Below, one piece after another: positions 1 through 10,926 of a DNA stretch of 64,000 nt. Within the stretch, counting starts at the first letter, position 1. Every line of letters begins with the position of its first letter. This stretch comes from Halichondria panicea (lineage: Eukaryota > Porifera > Demospongiae > Suberitida > Halichondriidae). Made by a program: the position numbers and the translations under genes. The notes under the pieces were generated by a model. That model searched no databases. It was not told where the DNA came from and worked only from the letters and a program-made list of their open reading frames with translations. The stretch covers positions 4,233,442 to 4,297,441 of the forward strand of contig NC_087379.1 in assembly GCF_963675165.1 (NCBI RefSeq). The letters are read 5' to 3'.

Positions 1-417
1 TCTTTGAAGTAGTGGTGTGCTATTACTGTGCATTGAAAATGCTGTATTGAATATTCCTGGCAACTTGGCTCCAGTCTTCTAAATTACATGATGGAATGTG
101 TGATGCCTTAGGTCATATGGTTTCTATTGGTCAGTTCATTAGTGTGTGGTAGAATGGAATGCCAAATATGGAGTATGGTCTTACAGTTTAGTACATGGGC
201 ATTGTGTGGACTAGCAACTGTTCAGTATAATTATACAATGTTGTCAAAACATTAATGGCTCAGAGTAGTCACCAGTGTATAGAACAACATCCTGTATTGA
301 TTTAGTTGTCAGTGTTTCTAGCCTCTAAAAATGCTGCTATTGCAGTGCTCTCAAGTTAACAGTGACTTTTGGACTATTTGCTATACAGAAGTCTTAGTGA
401 GATAATTTTGTGAGATA

Positions 418-1500
418 ATGAGCTCAAATTTAAAGCTCTTCGGAATCCTTGAAGCAATGCTACTGGTTGCTCTTGTCTCTCTGAGTGACTACAGTGCAGT
501 GATTTGCAGTGAAATTTCTAAAGAAGACAGACAAGCTGTGTTTTGGGACAAAAACATTGATGATGAGCTCTCTCAGCGACATGTCTTCACGAGTAATGAG
601 TGGAATATTCTTAAGAAGAAGGCTCAAACACAGAATGTTGTCAAACTGGAGAGAGGGTGTGGGAGACCTAAAAACATGCTGGCAGTTCTAGAGGATGGCA
701 GCAAAGTTTGTTGCAGATACAGAGAGCACCAAATGAAAGAGCTGAGAGGAGAAATATACTCGTATTTCTTCAACAGACTCCTCAATTTGTGGAATGCACC
801 TCCAAGTGTTTTGGTTCTAGTTGAGTTCTCCAGTGAACAATGGAAACAGGTTGCTAAACAAGCACAGGATATCGGGTGGAAAGATAAATCACACATTGTA
901 ATGACGTTCTACGTTGATGATATTTCAGATGTATTCTTTCCAACCATACTAAAAGACAGGAGCTTAAATTTGACGATTGAGACTGTTCAGAAGGCATCAC
1001 TTTCTCGGAAGGAAATATTTCAACTTGCACAGTGGAGTGACTTTATACTCCACGACTTTATAATAGGGCACACAGATAGACTGTTTAACACTCTTTTCAA
1101 TCTCCAGTGGAATTCTAAGATGATGGACATGTCAGTGCATAACCTAAAGCAGACTAGCTCAGGGCAACTTGTACTGTTGGATAATGAATCCGGTTTCTGG
1201 ATGGGTTATTCGCTGCAAGAATGGGATCCAAAGAAGTACGAGTTCCAAGCTCATTTTCTCAATAGGCTATGCTTGTTCAGAGAAAGTACAGTGGAGAGAA
1301 TTAACCATTTCACAACTCTGAATGATAACTCAAACACTGCTGATGAATTTCTGGAACATTTTATCGATAGTCATGATCATTTTTCATTCAGCACACTTCC
1401 AAAACTAACCGAAGCTTTTCGGTACGAATTTGTGATTAGAATATCAACTGTGCTCAATCACATACAGTCTTGCACCAAGAACCAGCACCACAGTCACTAA
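418..1500 (+). CDS. Four-jointed / FJX1-like secretory-pathway kinase
   Basis: A 360-residue single-exon protein of the Four-jointed box kinase family, relatives of FAM20 kinases. These are type II Golgi proteins that phosphorylate extracellular domains; in insects the targets are Fat/Dachsous cadherin repeats. A hydrophobic stretch at residues 8-22 can act as a signal anchor. Family landmarks are in order: GCGRPKN near 80-86, a DGSKVCCRY block near 93-101, RGEIYSYF with the conserved glutamate E112, GHTDRLFNTLFNLQWN with the probable catalytic aspartate D220, and LDNESG with the metal-binding aspartate D255. The length is slightly short of vertebrate FJX1 (437 residues), with a reduced stem. 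The start ATG follows an A-rich leader; no upstream in-frame ATG was seen. Motif order supports function, but the substrate in this organism is unknown. Confidence 0.88.
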   Translation: MSSNLKLFGILEAMLLVALVSLSDYSAVICSEISKEDRQAVFWDKNIDDELSQRHVFTSNEWNILKKKAQTQNVVKLERGCGRPKNMLAVLEDGSKVCCRYREHQMKELRGEIYSYFFNRLLNLWNAPPSVLVLVEFSSEQWKQVAKQAQDIGWKDKSHIVMTFYVDDISDVFFPTILKDRSLNLTIETVQKASLSRKEIFQLAQWSDFILHDFIIGHTDRLFNTLFNLQWNSKMMDMSVHNLKQTSSGQLVLLDNESGFWMGYSLQEWDPKKYEFQAHFLNRLCLFRESTVERINHFTTLNDNSNTADEFLEHFIDSHDHFSFSTLPKLTEAFRYEFVIRISTVLNHIQSCTKNQHHSH

Positions 1501-1900
1501 TATATGTTCAACCACTTTTGTGTCTTTCAATTTCACTTTTTTATTTGCATTGACCCTTTACCACATCACTTGGCATATCATCAACAGACAAGTTTGTTCC
1601 TCCATGATTTTGCAGGTCGTTAGTGATAATTATACCAGCTGTAACTATAGTGGCCTCTTATCTCCTATAAATGTTCACTGAAGCATGTAAAGGGTCATGC
1701 AATACAGCAAGAGTATGTGAACACTAAATGGAACAAAGATTTTGAGCTAGCTAATGACAGCAGTACATTGTTATTTACACAATGTGTTTCTTCGAAATAA
1801 GGCACCCCACAAGATATGGTACGTAATTAGAGGCACCTTAATTGAAGAAGTGGTGGTAATATCCGATAATAGTTTTTGAAGAAAAAAAAAGCTATAATTA
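1501..1900. other. Intergenic, no gene seen
   Basis: About 400 bases after the kinase stop codon. I see no long open frame, RNA gene or repeat. It probably includes the 3' untranslated region of the kinase gene. Confidence 0.5.
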
Positions 1901-2289
1901 CCGTATAGCGCGAAATTTTTGAGGCACTTAAATTATGGAATGGCTACTAAAAGCATTTCGTTGAATAAACGTCGTAGGTTGACTGCTTACCGGAAGCCAC
2001 ACCTTTAATCTTTGCATGTTGTAGCAGATGCAGTGGAACCTCTGTTAACAACCACCTCCGAATAAAGGCCAGTTGCTATATAACGGCCAGGCATCCAGGT
2101 CCCAAAAGAACAGTTTGTGTACAAAACAACCCCTCAACAAAGGCCACCTCTGTATAAAGGCCAAAACATTGTTCCCCAAAGGTGTCCGTTATAGAGGGGT
2201 TCCACTGTAATTAAAGAACAATTTTTGTGGAATTAATTATTGCTAACCCAGGAAAACAGCGAAAAAAATTAAAATTTTGCGCTATACGG
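1901..2289. mobile_element. TA-flanked MITE (CCGTATAGCGCG family) with nested insert
   Basis: The left end reads CCGTATAGCGCGAAAT and the right end is its inverted repeat (GCGCTATACGG). TA dinucleotides flank both ends, as expected for a Tc1/mariner-type target. A second element lies inside it. Another intact copy is at 51856-52090, and fragments lie near 4728-4916 and 52590-52700. No coding capacity is seen. Confidence 0.8.
2031..2207. mobile_element. Short inverted-repeat element nested in the MITE
   Basis: It starts CAGTGGAACC and ends GGTTCCACTG. Comparison with the intact MITE at 51856 shows that this stretch is an insertion. The ends look like pogo/Tigger-type MITEs, but no clean TA duplication is visible. 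A piece of the same family occurs near 14100-14190. Confidence 0.65.
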
Positions 2290-2511
2290 TATGCTGGTAA
2301 ATGGTGTAAGGGTTAACCCCCTTGTCCGGTTGTATGCCTCCCAAGTATCTATATATACTAGTAAGTATCTTAATAGGTCTGTGATGTACAGTTAAAGTTT
2401 GTATCTCTCCTCTAGGAGGCTATACTAATAATAGCTTTGAAGGCTAATTGTGTTCCGCGGGTCTTCAAAACACCTGCATTTATGAGCATCTATATTGGCA
2501 AGAGTATATGA

Positions 2512-2585
2512 TAGAGAAGAGAGTATCGAACGTAGGCATACTGTACATCAGATGTATGTGGAAAGTAACGTGACTTCCTGTATCT
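2512..2585. repeat. Left arm of an inverted repeat around the MATH-BTB gene
   Basis: This segment matches, in reverse complement and with only a few differences, 4433-4495 on the other side of the MATH-BTB reading frame. The shared core is about 54 bases, beginning at CGTAGGCATAC. The right copy itself also pairs with 4338-4365. These are probably ends of small mobile elements. Confidence 0.6.
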
Positions 2586-2879
2586 GTCACAACCTTCGAA
2601 CGTCATGCTAAAAAGCTTTGAACTACAGATCATCACACTAAAAAGCGTGCAAATGGAGCGATCGTCATGCTAAAAAGCTTCAAGCGACAGACAGACAGTC
2701 AGACGGATATTCGGTCGCTGAGCTTTTCTCTACAGTACTCGAAACTATGGGACTTGCCTCAGGGCTCGCCCCAATTACCTACATCTATGCAAGTGGTTTC
2801 TATGCTGGTTTTCTATATGCAGAAAATGGTCAATTTTCACATTGCAAATGTTTTTGTGGGTCTTTATATCTATGATTAA

Positions 2880-2970
2880 TTGCAGAAAAGATGGGCAAGG
2901 CTGAAGTTTAGAAGCCCTGCCCATTTTCTCGGCAAGCTCCTGGGGGGGGGGGAGTTCTGGGCAACCAGTA
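2880..2970 (-). mobile_element. Fragment of the CAGGGGCGTAGCTACC element family
   Basis: The stretch with GATGGGCAAGGCTG, GCCCTGCCCATTTTCTC and CTCCTGGGGGG matches the internal end of the element at 30236-30828 in the opposite orientation. The outer terminus is missing. A short hairpin (GTAGTAGAT / ATCTACTACC) follows at about 2970-3020. Confidence 0.55.
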
Positions 2971-3183
2971 GTAGATAATGATCTCGGGCCTTTAGGCCCT
3001 TGACCACAATCTACTACCGGGCCAATAAACAGCTTGTCGCACTCATAGCCATGTAATAACTATTACATACCCGTGCATGATATCATGCCCATAATTATAT
3101 AGAATATTCATAGGATGTGGGGTAGAAACCCACACAGACCTAGATGCAGCCTTTCTGATCATGTGATTTATATAGCATTGAAA

Positions 3184-4144
3184 ATGGCGACATCTGCTCT
3201 AAACGTTGTACAAGAAAGATTTTGTCATGAGTCCCAAGAGTCCATGTATATGTTCTCAAATAATCGCACTATCAAGTGGATAGCAAGCTACAACTCCAAT
3301 AGATTACACCTTAGCTTGCTCAGTGGAGCTGCATCTGCCAAAGTGTGCTATTTTGTCTATGTTGATCAGTATATAGAACATGAGAAAACAACTCATGTCT
3401 CTTCTGGAGTGGCTACATTACAAAAAGGTGTCTCTGCTAACCTTGAAATGTGGTTTCACAAGTCTGAAAGACCTGAGAATTATAATCGTCGTAAAAATTA
3501 CTCCACTGCTATAACTTTCATCAATTTATGCATCTTATCCCTGAACCCAGTAGTTGAAATTCCCCATGAGTCAACTCTTTCTGCTGTTTTATCTTCTACA
3601 CTGGATGATGAGGAAGGCCCGAATGATGTCATACTGTACTTTGGTCCAGAGAAGGAGCTTGTAAAGGCAAGCAAGTTCATGCTTATGGCTCGATCACCCG
3701 TTTTCAAGAAAATGTTCGAAATCGATATGAAAGAAGCAGAATCGAATCGAGGACATTACAGAAGTTGTTGGAAAAGAAATGATCACGTACATCTATACGG
3801 ACAAGGCACCAAACATTAAAGGCATGGTAGAAGAATTGTGGTTTGCAGCTGACAAGTACGAACTACCAGGTTTGAAAGCACTTTGCGAGAATGAGATTGT
3901 TATACAACTCAATACTGACAATGCGGCACACTTCCTTCTTTTAGCGGGCCGCTACTGTTGTAATGAAAAGTTCAAGGACTATGTACTGTCCTTCATCACT
4001 ACAGACAAGGACACTTGCTCGAAAGTGATGAAGTCTGAGGAGTGGAAAGAAGTGAAGAAATTTCCCGATTTAGCATTTGCTGTGAGCGACACGTTTTTTG
4101 GTGTTCCTGCTGAATCAGCAGCAAAACGAGCAAAGTGTGACTAG
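3184..4144 (+). pseudogene. MATH-BTB (SPOP-like) protein, frameshifted
   Basis: SPOP-type proteins recruit substrates to CUL3 ubiquitin ligases through an N-terminal MATH domain and a C-terminal BTB domain. The frame at 3184-3819 carries a MATH-like region and then the first half of the BTB fold (DVILYFGPEKELVKASKFML, RSPVFKKMFE). The second half continues in another frame at 3779-4144 (MITYIYTDKAPN, ELWFAADKYELPGLKALCE, NAAHFLLLA). The shift falls near 3740-3760, before IEDITEVVGKE. I prefer the ATG at 3184 (MATSAL) over one at 3115 because the extra N-terminus has no family counterpart. One frameshift with both domains otherwise well kept means either a young, perhaps retroposed, pseudogene, an unseen tiny intron, or a sequence error. 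Confidence 0.75.
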
Positions 4145-4337
4145 AATTGTAATATCCTGCTTGAATTGAAACAGTATTGTAGTCTAAAAAAATTCTGATT
4201 CTAGATTAAGCAGTTGTGCTGCGTATGACTGTTTTGAGTTATATACAACTGTATTTCTGTACTTTATAGCCATGGATGTGAAACCAAACGCATTTTATAT
4301 GAGCAGTGATTCGCATGCACATCGCTATATATAGAGA

Positions 4338-4495
4338 GAGTATTGAACGGAGGCATACAGTAACTGTGTTATGTGATACGTTACATCACTCACACTTGGA
4401 TTGGTCAGTGTGAAAATTCCAAGCCCACCCATGATAGATACAGGAAGTCACGTTACTCTCCACATACATCTGATGCATGGTATGCCTACGTAATT
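4338..4495. repeat. Small hairpin element downstream of MATH-BTB
   Basis: GAACGGAGGCATACAGT near the left side pairs with GGTATGCCTACG on the right. The right part is also the inverse of 2512-2585. It is probably a MITE remnant. Confidence 0.5.
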
Positions 4496-4727
4496 TATAC
4501 CGTTATAGCAGCAAATTTTTGCTATTAGGCTTCAGAGTCCTCTCAGCAGAAATTTGCGTGAGGTTTTAATAACGTTTCAATGCCAGGAAACCACACCCAC
4601 TAATAGGCAATAGCTTTGCATGTAAAATACCGGTGCATGGGAGTTTATCCCCGTTTTAATTTCTGCTCCGCCTTCGAAAAACACAACATTTTGCAACTCA
4701 CAAAAATGTCCCGCTATAATCTTGGTA

Positions 4728-4916
4728 TATTGTATAGTGCGAATTTTTTTGAGGCACTTAAATTTTTTGGAATGGCCTCTAAAAGCATTTCGTTGAATAA
4801 ATGTTGTTGAGTTGACTGCTTACTGGAAGCACTCCCAGGCCGTGCCTTCAACTTCCCACGTTATAGCAAATTAAAAAACAATTTTCGTGAAATTAATTAT
4901 GGTGTAGGATTGCTAA
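4728..4916. mobile_element. Fragment of CCGTATAGCGCG-family MITE
   Basis: It contains the family sequences GAGGCACTTAAATTTT, AAAGCATTTCGTTGAATAAA and ACTGCTTACTGGAAGC, as in 1901-2289. The right terminus is lost and replaced by an (ACCA)n-rich stretch. Confidence 0.65.
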
Positions 4917-5193
4917 CCCAACCAACCAACCACACATACACATGCACAAGCACAGGCTCAAGTCCATACGTTTTCAGAAGTGTGTGTAATAGTTTTTAAA
5001 TTAGTACTTTCAATGTTATTGTAATAACCATGCAAGGTGTTTTGCAAGCATTCCCTTTGATTGAATATATAGTTTTTAATAAACTTTGTTCGCTTTCACT
5101 ATCACTTTCGATGAAAAGTAGAACTGTGTACATTTAGTCGTATAAATCATCAGTTGCATGCAGTATAGGTAGTTGCTTGACATACTTTTTAAG

Positions 5194-8100
5194 ATGAGAA
5201 TCACTGAAATATTAGTTATTTTTGTCTGCTTCAAGTCCATAGGTTCCTATGAAGCGTTTGTTGACAAAAAAGGAAGATGTGAGACAGCATGTCTGTACAA
5301 TCCTTCACTGCAATCTCCATGCTGCAGTATAGAATATGTTGCAAGTGAGTATGGCTCGAATGTTTCAAATCTCACCATACATTTGCCCCGAAAGAATATC
5401 AACATAGGCCAACTTGTTTTTTTTCACAACATTAACTACTTGTCGATTATTGGATACTCGAAAAAATCAACACTGAGGTGTAGTAAGTTCACTTACACAA
5501 ATAATAGTAAGAGATCCTTAGATTCAGGACTACGATTTGTGAATGTCAAATTTTTAAAGATATCCAATGTAAAGATATCTGACTGCGGAGCTAAGCATTT
5601 TTCTGTTAATGGCATTGCTATCAAGGCAGCATTTGCGATAGTTAACTGCAGTGGTGTTCTATTAGTCAATATTGAATTACGCAATAGCATTGGAACTGCA
5701 CTTTTCATTGAGAACACATCAGGAAATGTTTCTTTGATAAATATGTCAGTTATAGATTTAACTATAAAAAATAAAAAAATAAAAGTTAAACCAGCCACCT
5801 CTTTTGCTAAAGGAGTATTCATTTATAGCAATACATCGGCCAATAGTGCCCACTATATGATTAAAAACAGCCAGTTTGTCAATCTTACAACACCAACATA
5901 CAAGAGCTACGATGTTAGAAGTGTAGTTGATACAACTGATTGGCTAGGGTATGGGTTGGGAGGTGGGCTCTCGCTCGTATTCGATGGCGATTCCATGCAA
6001 ACTGCTGTTTCAGTGATCAACTGTACATTTAAAAATAATTTTGCTCCATGGGGAGCTGGTATGTACATCAGGTTCCAAAAAAATGCTTCTTTTAACTCAG
6101 TATCTATAGTTAACTCTATTTTTGAAAACTGCACGGCTCTAACTGCTGGCGGAGGTTTAGTAGTTTGCCTAGCAAAACGAATATGTAAAGGAAATACAGT
6201 TTACGTTCATAATTCGACCTTTAAAGGTAATACAGCAAAATTCGGAGCAGGTACATTCATTTGTGCTCTTCATAATAACTTTGCAAGACGTGAAACGGAT
6301 GTTTTCATTAAATTCCACAATTGTAGCTGGATAGAAAACACTGCTAAATACAGTCCAGCAGTCGATATCTCGCCCACACGATTTGATCATCATAGTAATG
6401 GAGCACTGCCTCTTCCTGTTTTTGAAAACTGCCATTTCACTCGAAATATGATAACTTCTTATAAAAGGACAGCAGAAACTAAATCAAATTTTGTTTTGTC
6501 AGGTGTATTCGTAATAACCAAGTTTACTGTTAAATTCTCTGGTATCATCTCCTTTGATAGTAACTTCTATACAGCCTTGTTGATAAACTCGGGACAAATT
6601 GTGTTTCAAGAAAATGCTCATATCAACTTTATAAACAACACAGGAATCCGTGGAGGTGCGATATCATTGAATGGCTTTTCATCCATTTTGATTAATGACA
6701 ATTCTACTGTCAATTTTTTAAACAATAGCGCTACAGAATATGGTGGTGCTATATTCTACTACCCTATTGAGCAACGAGAATTTTTTGAAGGTCGAGTGTG
6801 TTTCTTAAAGTACAGTGGTATCCCCAACACACCAGTTGAAAATAGAAACATAATTTTTGTGTTTTCTGGTAACTCTGCTTCCATAAGTGGTAGTTCAATT
6901 TACTCAACATCATTCTTCTCCTGTTACTATAGTTACAGAGGTCATATTGGAACACATAATGTTTCAGAGTTCTTTGAAGAAATTGGTGATTTTTCCTTTG
7001 AAAATGCAAGTAACATAGCTCCATTCTTAGGAACAGCAGAACATCAAATTACGAATATGGACAGAAGAAACCAGTTTTTATTTACACTACCTGGAATGCC
7101 ACTACCTTTACCTATTGTTGTTTACGATGAATTAAAACAAGATGTGAGGTCAGAGTTCTTTACTCGCGTGAAGAAATTATCTAATGCCACAGCTTTCATT
7201 AATAACCCCTATACTGTAAATAAAACTGTTGTCTTATATGGTACACCTAATGAGAATACAAGTTTAATAATTTCAAGTCAACATACATATCGAAGCATTC
7301 AGTATGAGATAGATATTGTACTGCTTCCCTGTTCACCAGGATATTACCACGACACAGTAAAACTCTCTTGTCAATGTTCTTATCGAAACAAATTCAAACT
7401 GTACATTGGAATAAAGAAATGCAACGACAATAATTTCACAGCTGTTATTCAGAAAGGCTATTGGGCTGGATACCACGACCATAGCGATGAACTGTACACA
7501 GCTCACTGTCCATTCGAATTTTGTGTTCTGAATAACTTAGTAGATGCAGAACATTCCTTACCAAATTCAAGCAAAGCTTTAAGCACATTTATGTGTGGAT
7601 CAACTAGACGTGGTGTGCTCTGTGGGAAATGTGAGAAAGGGTTTTCAACGTATTACCATTCAAGAAAGTTTTCTTGCGGCCGAAGCGAAAATTGTTCATA
7701 TGGAATGATTCTGTTCATATTGTCAGAACTTTTGCCTGTCTTAATTTTTTTCACAATAGTGGTTATATTTGATATAAGTTTTTCTTCTGGTGCAAGAAGC
7801 GGCTTCATTTTTTTCTGTCAAATGGTGACAATCTTACCATCAGAGTTCATTACAATCACCAGTGGCCAGCCTCATGAGTATCTTACAGTTGGCTACAAAT
7901 TTATCTACGGTATCTTCAATATTGATTTCTTTTCAATAGAATCTTTATCCTTCTGTCTTTTCAAGAATGCTACAGTAATGGATGCTTTAGCGTTCAAGTA
8001 CATTACATCACTGTTTGCTCTAGTCCTTGTGCTACTGTTGACTATTGGCTTTAACTATTGTAGTTGCTTTGATAAACTCTGCGGTGCATTAAAGAAAAAA

Positions 8101-9009
8101 ATTGCCACAAAAGAAACCGTACTTCATGGCTTGTCGGCGTTTCTGGTGATTTGCTATGCTGAGTGTGTCCGAGTCTCATTTTTCATTTTGAGAGTGAAGA
8201 TATTGAAAGGAGCTGGTGAAGTAAGTGGTCCATATGTGGCTTTTTATGGAGGGGTTAACTACTTTGAAGGTAGTCACCTTTTGTATGTTATTCCAGCAGT
8301 AATTACTTTGGGAACAATAGCTTTTTTCCCACCAATGCTCCTACTCTTTTATCCATCTACACTGAAACTGCTAAAGCTGTGTAAGCTGAGTGAGCATAGG
8401 CTTGTATTACGTACTCTCAGAATAACCCGAATCAATGCACTCATGCCTATGTTTGATGTTTTTCAAGGATGTTTCAGGGACAACTACAGATTTTTTGCTG
8501 GATTGTATTTCCTCTACCGAGTTGGCCTGCTAGTCCCCTACTCATTCAGCCAGAATCTTTTTGAATGTGCTGTTGTTACAGAACTAGTTCTTGTAATCAT
8601 ACTAGGTCTTCATTCTGCTGCCCACCCTTACAAGGAGAAAAGATACAATGTCACTGATAGCCTGCTTTTTTTAAATCTGGCAATTATCAATGGAATATCG
8701 ATTTTGTTGAAGCTAAAAATGTCCGAGTCACCAGATTCTTTTGAAAACAACTTCATGCTAAAAAGTGTTTTGTACATTCAATTGTTATTCATATACTTGC
8801 CAGTGTTCATCTTGGGTTTGCAGTATGTTAGAAAGCTTTTACGGTATTGTCAGCAAAAGATAAAAAAGCCACAAAATGACGATCTGAGTGATGAATTGGA
8901 TATATTGGATTACCTGGAATATCGCGATGAAAGAACGGCGGAAAATGATGATGCAGCTGAAACGGAGCTAGGTTATGACAAAGGAGCACAAGATTCACAT
9001 TCACTTTAA
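5194..9009 (+). CDS. Large beta-helix ectodomain protein with C-terminal multi-pass membrane region
   Basis: An intronless frame of 1,271 residues. I start at the ATG at 5194, which gives the signal peptide MRITEILVIFVCFKSIGSYE; the open frame extends 21 bases upstream but has no ATG there. Residues ~30-650 are a right-handed parallel beta-helix of the pectin-lyase/Pmp type, with repeats such as NCTFKNNFAPWGAGMYI, NSIFENCTALTAGGG and GNTAKFGAGTF, and many N-glycosylation sites. A cysteine-rich module follows (CSPGYYHD, CQCSY, GYWAGYHD, CGSTRRGVLCGKCEKGFS) at ~710-830. About eight or nine hydrophobic segments run from ~836 to ~1210, and the tail is acidic and probably cytosolic. This architecture recurs as large uncharacterised families in sponges and cnidarians. 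A surface receptor or adhesion role is inference. Confidence 0.85.
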   Translation: MRITEILVIFVCFKSIGSYEAFVDKKGRCETACLYNPSLQSPCCSIEYVASEYGSNVSNLTIHLPRKNINIGQLVFFHNINYLSIIGYSKKSTLRCSKFTYTNNSKRSLDSGLRFVNVKFLKISNVKISDCGAKHFSVNGIAIKAAFAIVNCSGVLLVNIELRNSIGTALFIENTSGNVSLINMSVIDLTIKNKKIKVKPATSFAKGVFIYSNTSANSAHYMIKNSQFVNLTTPTYKSYDVRSVVDTTDWLGYGLGGGLSLVFDGDSMQTAVSVINCTFKNNFAPWGAGMYIRFQKNASFNSVSIVNSIFENCTALTAGGGLVVCLAKRICKGNTVYVHNSTFKGNTAKFGAGTFICALHNNFARRETDVFIKFHNCSWIENTAKYSPAVDISPTRFDHHSNGALPLPVFENCHFTRNMITSYKRTAETKSNFVLSGVFVITKFTVKFSGIISFDSNFYTALLINSGQIVFQENAHINFINNTGIRGGAISLNGFSSILINDNSTVNFLNNSATEYGGAIFYYPIEQREFFEGRVCFLKYSGIPNTPVENRNIIFVFSGNSASISGSSIYSTSFFSCYYSYRGHIGTHNVSEFFEEIGDFSFENASNIAPFLGTAEHQITNMDRRNQFLFTLPGMPLPLPIVVYDELKQDVRSEFFTRVKKLSNATAFINNPYTVNKTVVLYGTPNENTSLIISSQHTYRSIQYEIDIVLLPCSPGYYHDTVKLSCQCSYRNKFKLYIGIKKCNDNNFTAVIQKGYWAGYHDHSDELYTAHCPFEFCVLNNLVDAEHSLPNSSKALSTFMCGSTRRGVLCGKCEKGFSTYYHSRKFSCGRSENCSYGMILFILSELLPVLIFFTIVVIFDISFSSGARSGFIFFCQMVTILPSEFITITSGQPHEYLTVGYKFIYGIFNIDFFSIESLSFCLFKNATVMDALAFKYITSLFALVLVLLLTIGFNYCSCFDKLCGALKKKIATKETVLHGLSAFLVICYAECVRVSFFILRVKILKGAGEVSGPYVAFYGGVNYFEGSHLLYVIPAVITLGTIAFFPPMLLLFYPSTLKLLKLCKLSEHRLVLRTLRITRINALMPMFDVFQGCFRDNYRFFAGLYFLYRVGLLVPYSFSQNLFECAVVTELVLVIILGLHSAAHPYKEKRYNVTDSLLFLNLAIINGISILLKLKMSESPDSFENNFMLKSVLYIQLLFIYLPVFILGLQYVRKLLRYCQQKIKKPQNDDLSDELDILDYLEYRDERTAENDDAAETELGYDKGAQDSHSL

Positions 9010-9933
9010 GAAACATGCACACAATAATGTATATTGCCATAATTATTGCGTAATTATACACAATTGTTAGATACATGTACTGTTATACAAACATGTTGAG
9101 TCTTTTTTGTATATGCAAATCTGACAAATATAATTACAGATGTGTAGAGATTGTTGAGATACACTGATACTTTAAATGGCTGAGGTTCCAGTTAACCACT
9201 CATCTAAAGGGGAGAAAAGTCAAATTAATATGCTAACCACATTTCTTTAGGCATTATTTCAAGGTTAATATATATAATGTGTTTTACCTTATCTCATGCA
9301 TGCAGAGCAATCCCGCCTGAGTATTAGGTTCGAGCAAGCGTGTGGAGAGGCTGTTCCACTCAGTTTGATCTTGCATTCCAGATGAGATGTTGTGTGAGAA
9401 CTGGTGTTCTGTCTAAAGTGAGCTGTTACCCTTGGAAGAGTGGCAGATTCTGTGTAGCTCTCGGGGCTCTCAAGTCTGGATCGAGGAATCTGGGTGTGTG
9501 TGTGCATATTATAGCGGTCTTCATTAATACCACAATTTTATTCCGGAACAAGTGCTCAGTAGAGCATTCACCCCGTGCGTTGAGCTTCATCGCACATGCA
9601 GCGGCAAAACAGATAAGATAAACCGTTATGCATGGAAATGATCGTGAATCGGGAATGATCGTGAATATACTATAAAGCAACGGTTAGTATATTTTTGGAA
9701 GATTGCCTACATGTACGAGTTTCGACTATAAGTAGCCCATTATTTTTCAACCATTCTCTCTTTAGCAGTTAAAGCAGTCCACCCCCATGCAAGTGTCTAG
9801 TTTGCTCAAACAGCTCATTGTGTCCACACACACACCAATCACTCTACCCCTGCTGCACGCTGCGCACACCCGGGGTAACAAAAGGTTTAAAGAATTGATA
9901 TAATTTATAATTACATAGCTCTATTATATTAAT
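9010..9933. other. Intergenic, no supported gene
   Basis: Short open frames at 9289-9680 overlap on both strands and show no recognisable motif or splice framework. The region is otherwise A+T-rich, with no clear repeat. Confidence 0.45.
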
Positions 9934-10872
9934 TATGCCTCGAGGCGTAGCCGCATAAGGGATACGGTATGTATATACAGCTGACTGCATGTGTGTGTGT
10001 GTGTGTATTTCAGTTGTAACTGGCTCAACGGTTGCAATGCGACGAAAACTTGTTTTAGCAACGATTAGTCTAAACTAGTGTTCAAGCTGGCGCTGTGCTA
10101 ATGCCTCTCGCCATGTTTTTGCTTTCGCTTAAAAGTATTAGAGTGTTATATTAGTATTAAAGTTAGCTTATCTATATAAAGTCACTGAGAAGAAAAGACT
10201 TATTTACATGCATCTATTGTTGTATTATGTGGCTTACCAGGACCTCAAGAAAGAAGAAAATTGATTCTTCCAGGATCTGTAGTTCAGTGTATATAATATC
10301 TACGAAGAAAAGACCTGTGTACATGCATATTGTTATCTATATTGTTATATGGTAGTGTTTTGTGGCTTACCAGGCCCTCAAGACAAAGATGATTCTGCCA
10401 GGAGGATCTTACGTGGGGAATGAGCGCGCATGCGCATTACATCCACAGGAATAATTAAAGGGTGTGTCCAAAGAGATCAATTTCACAAATGGCTACTGCT
10501 AGCTAGCTGTTTTAACAGATATTTTCTGAGTATTGTAGCTAACAAAAAGCTAGCGCTTTAGTGCAAGGCTAACTCATATGTTGAATAGAAAGTTTGTGCG
10601 GACAGATGATGCTATGAAAGATTCTGAAGAGACTGCAACAGCCTTCAATGTGAGTCAAACTAGCCATAACTCGAGAAAGAAGCTTTAGTTTGCTAATCCA
10701 CGAATCAAAATCCAAGAGAACGTGGCTAGAAGCCTATAGAAGCTGTTAGTTTTCGTTACATTGCAACCGTTGAGCAGTTATAGCTGGAATACACACACAG
10801 ACAGACAGACAGACAGACACACACACAGTCAGCTTTACCGTATCCCTCGTGCGGCTACGCCTCGAGGCATAA
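9934..10872. mobile_element. Inverted-repeat element, TATGCCTCGAGGCGTAGCC family
   Basis: The left end TATGCCTCGAGGCGTAGCC runs through GGGATACGGTA and a (GT)n tract. The right end mirrors it with (CA)n, CCGTATCCC and GGCTACGCCTCGAGGCATA. Inside the termini the arms stay partly complementary (CTCAACGGTTGCAATG on the left, its inverse near 10765). The body contains a ~150-base internal duplication around GTGGCTTACCAGG. Related copies are at 28319-29155 (reverse orientation, right end displaced to 32918-32955) and 45281-45750. No transposase is present. Confidence 0.8.
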
Positions 10873-10926
10873 TAATACTGTTCGTCATGCATCAATGGCT
10901 AGCAAAATTATAGTCTACAGACAGTG

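Noticed and set aside
9289..9680. Overlapping frames on both strands
   Set aside because: None has a recognisable domain or good splice neighbours; likely chance.
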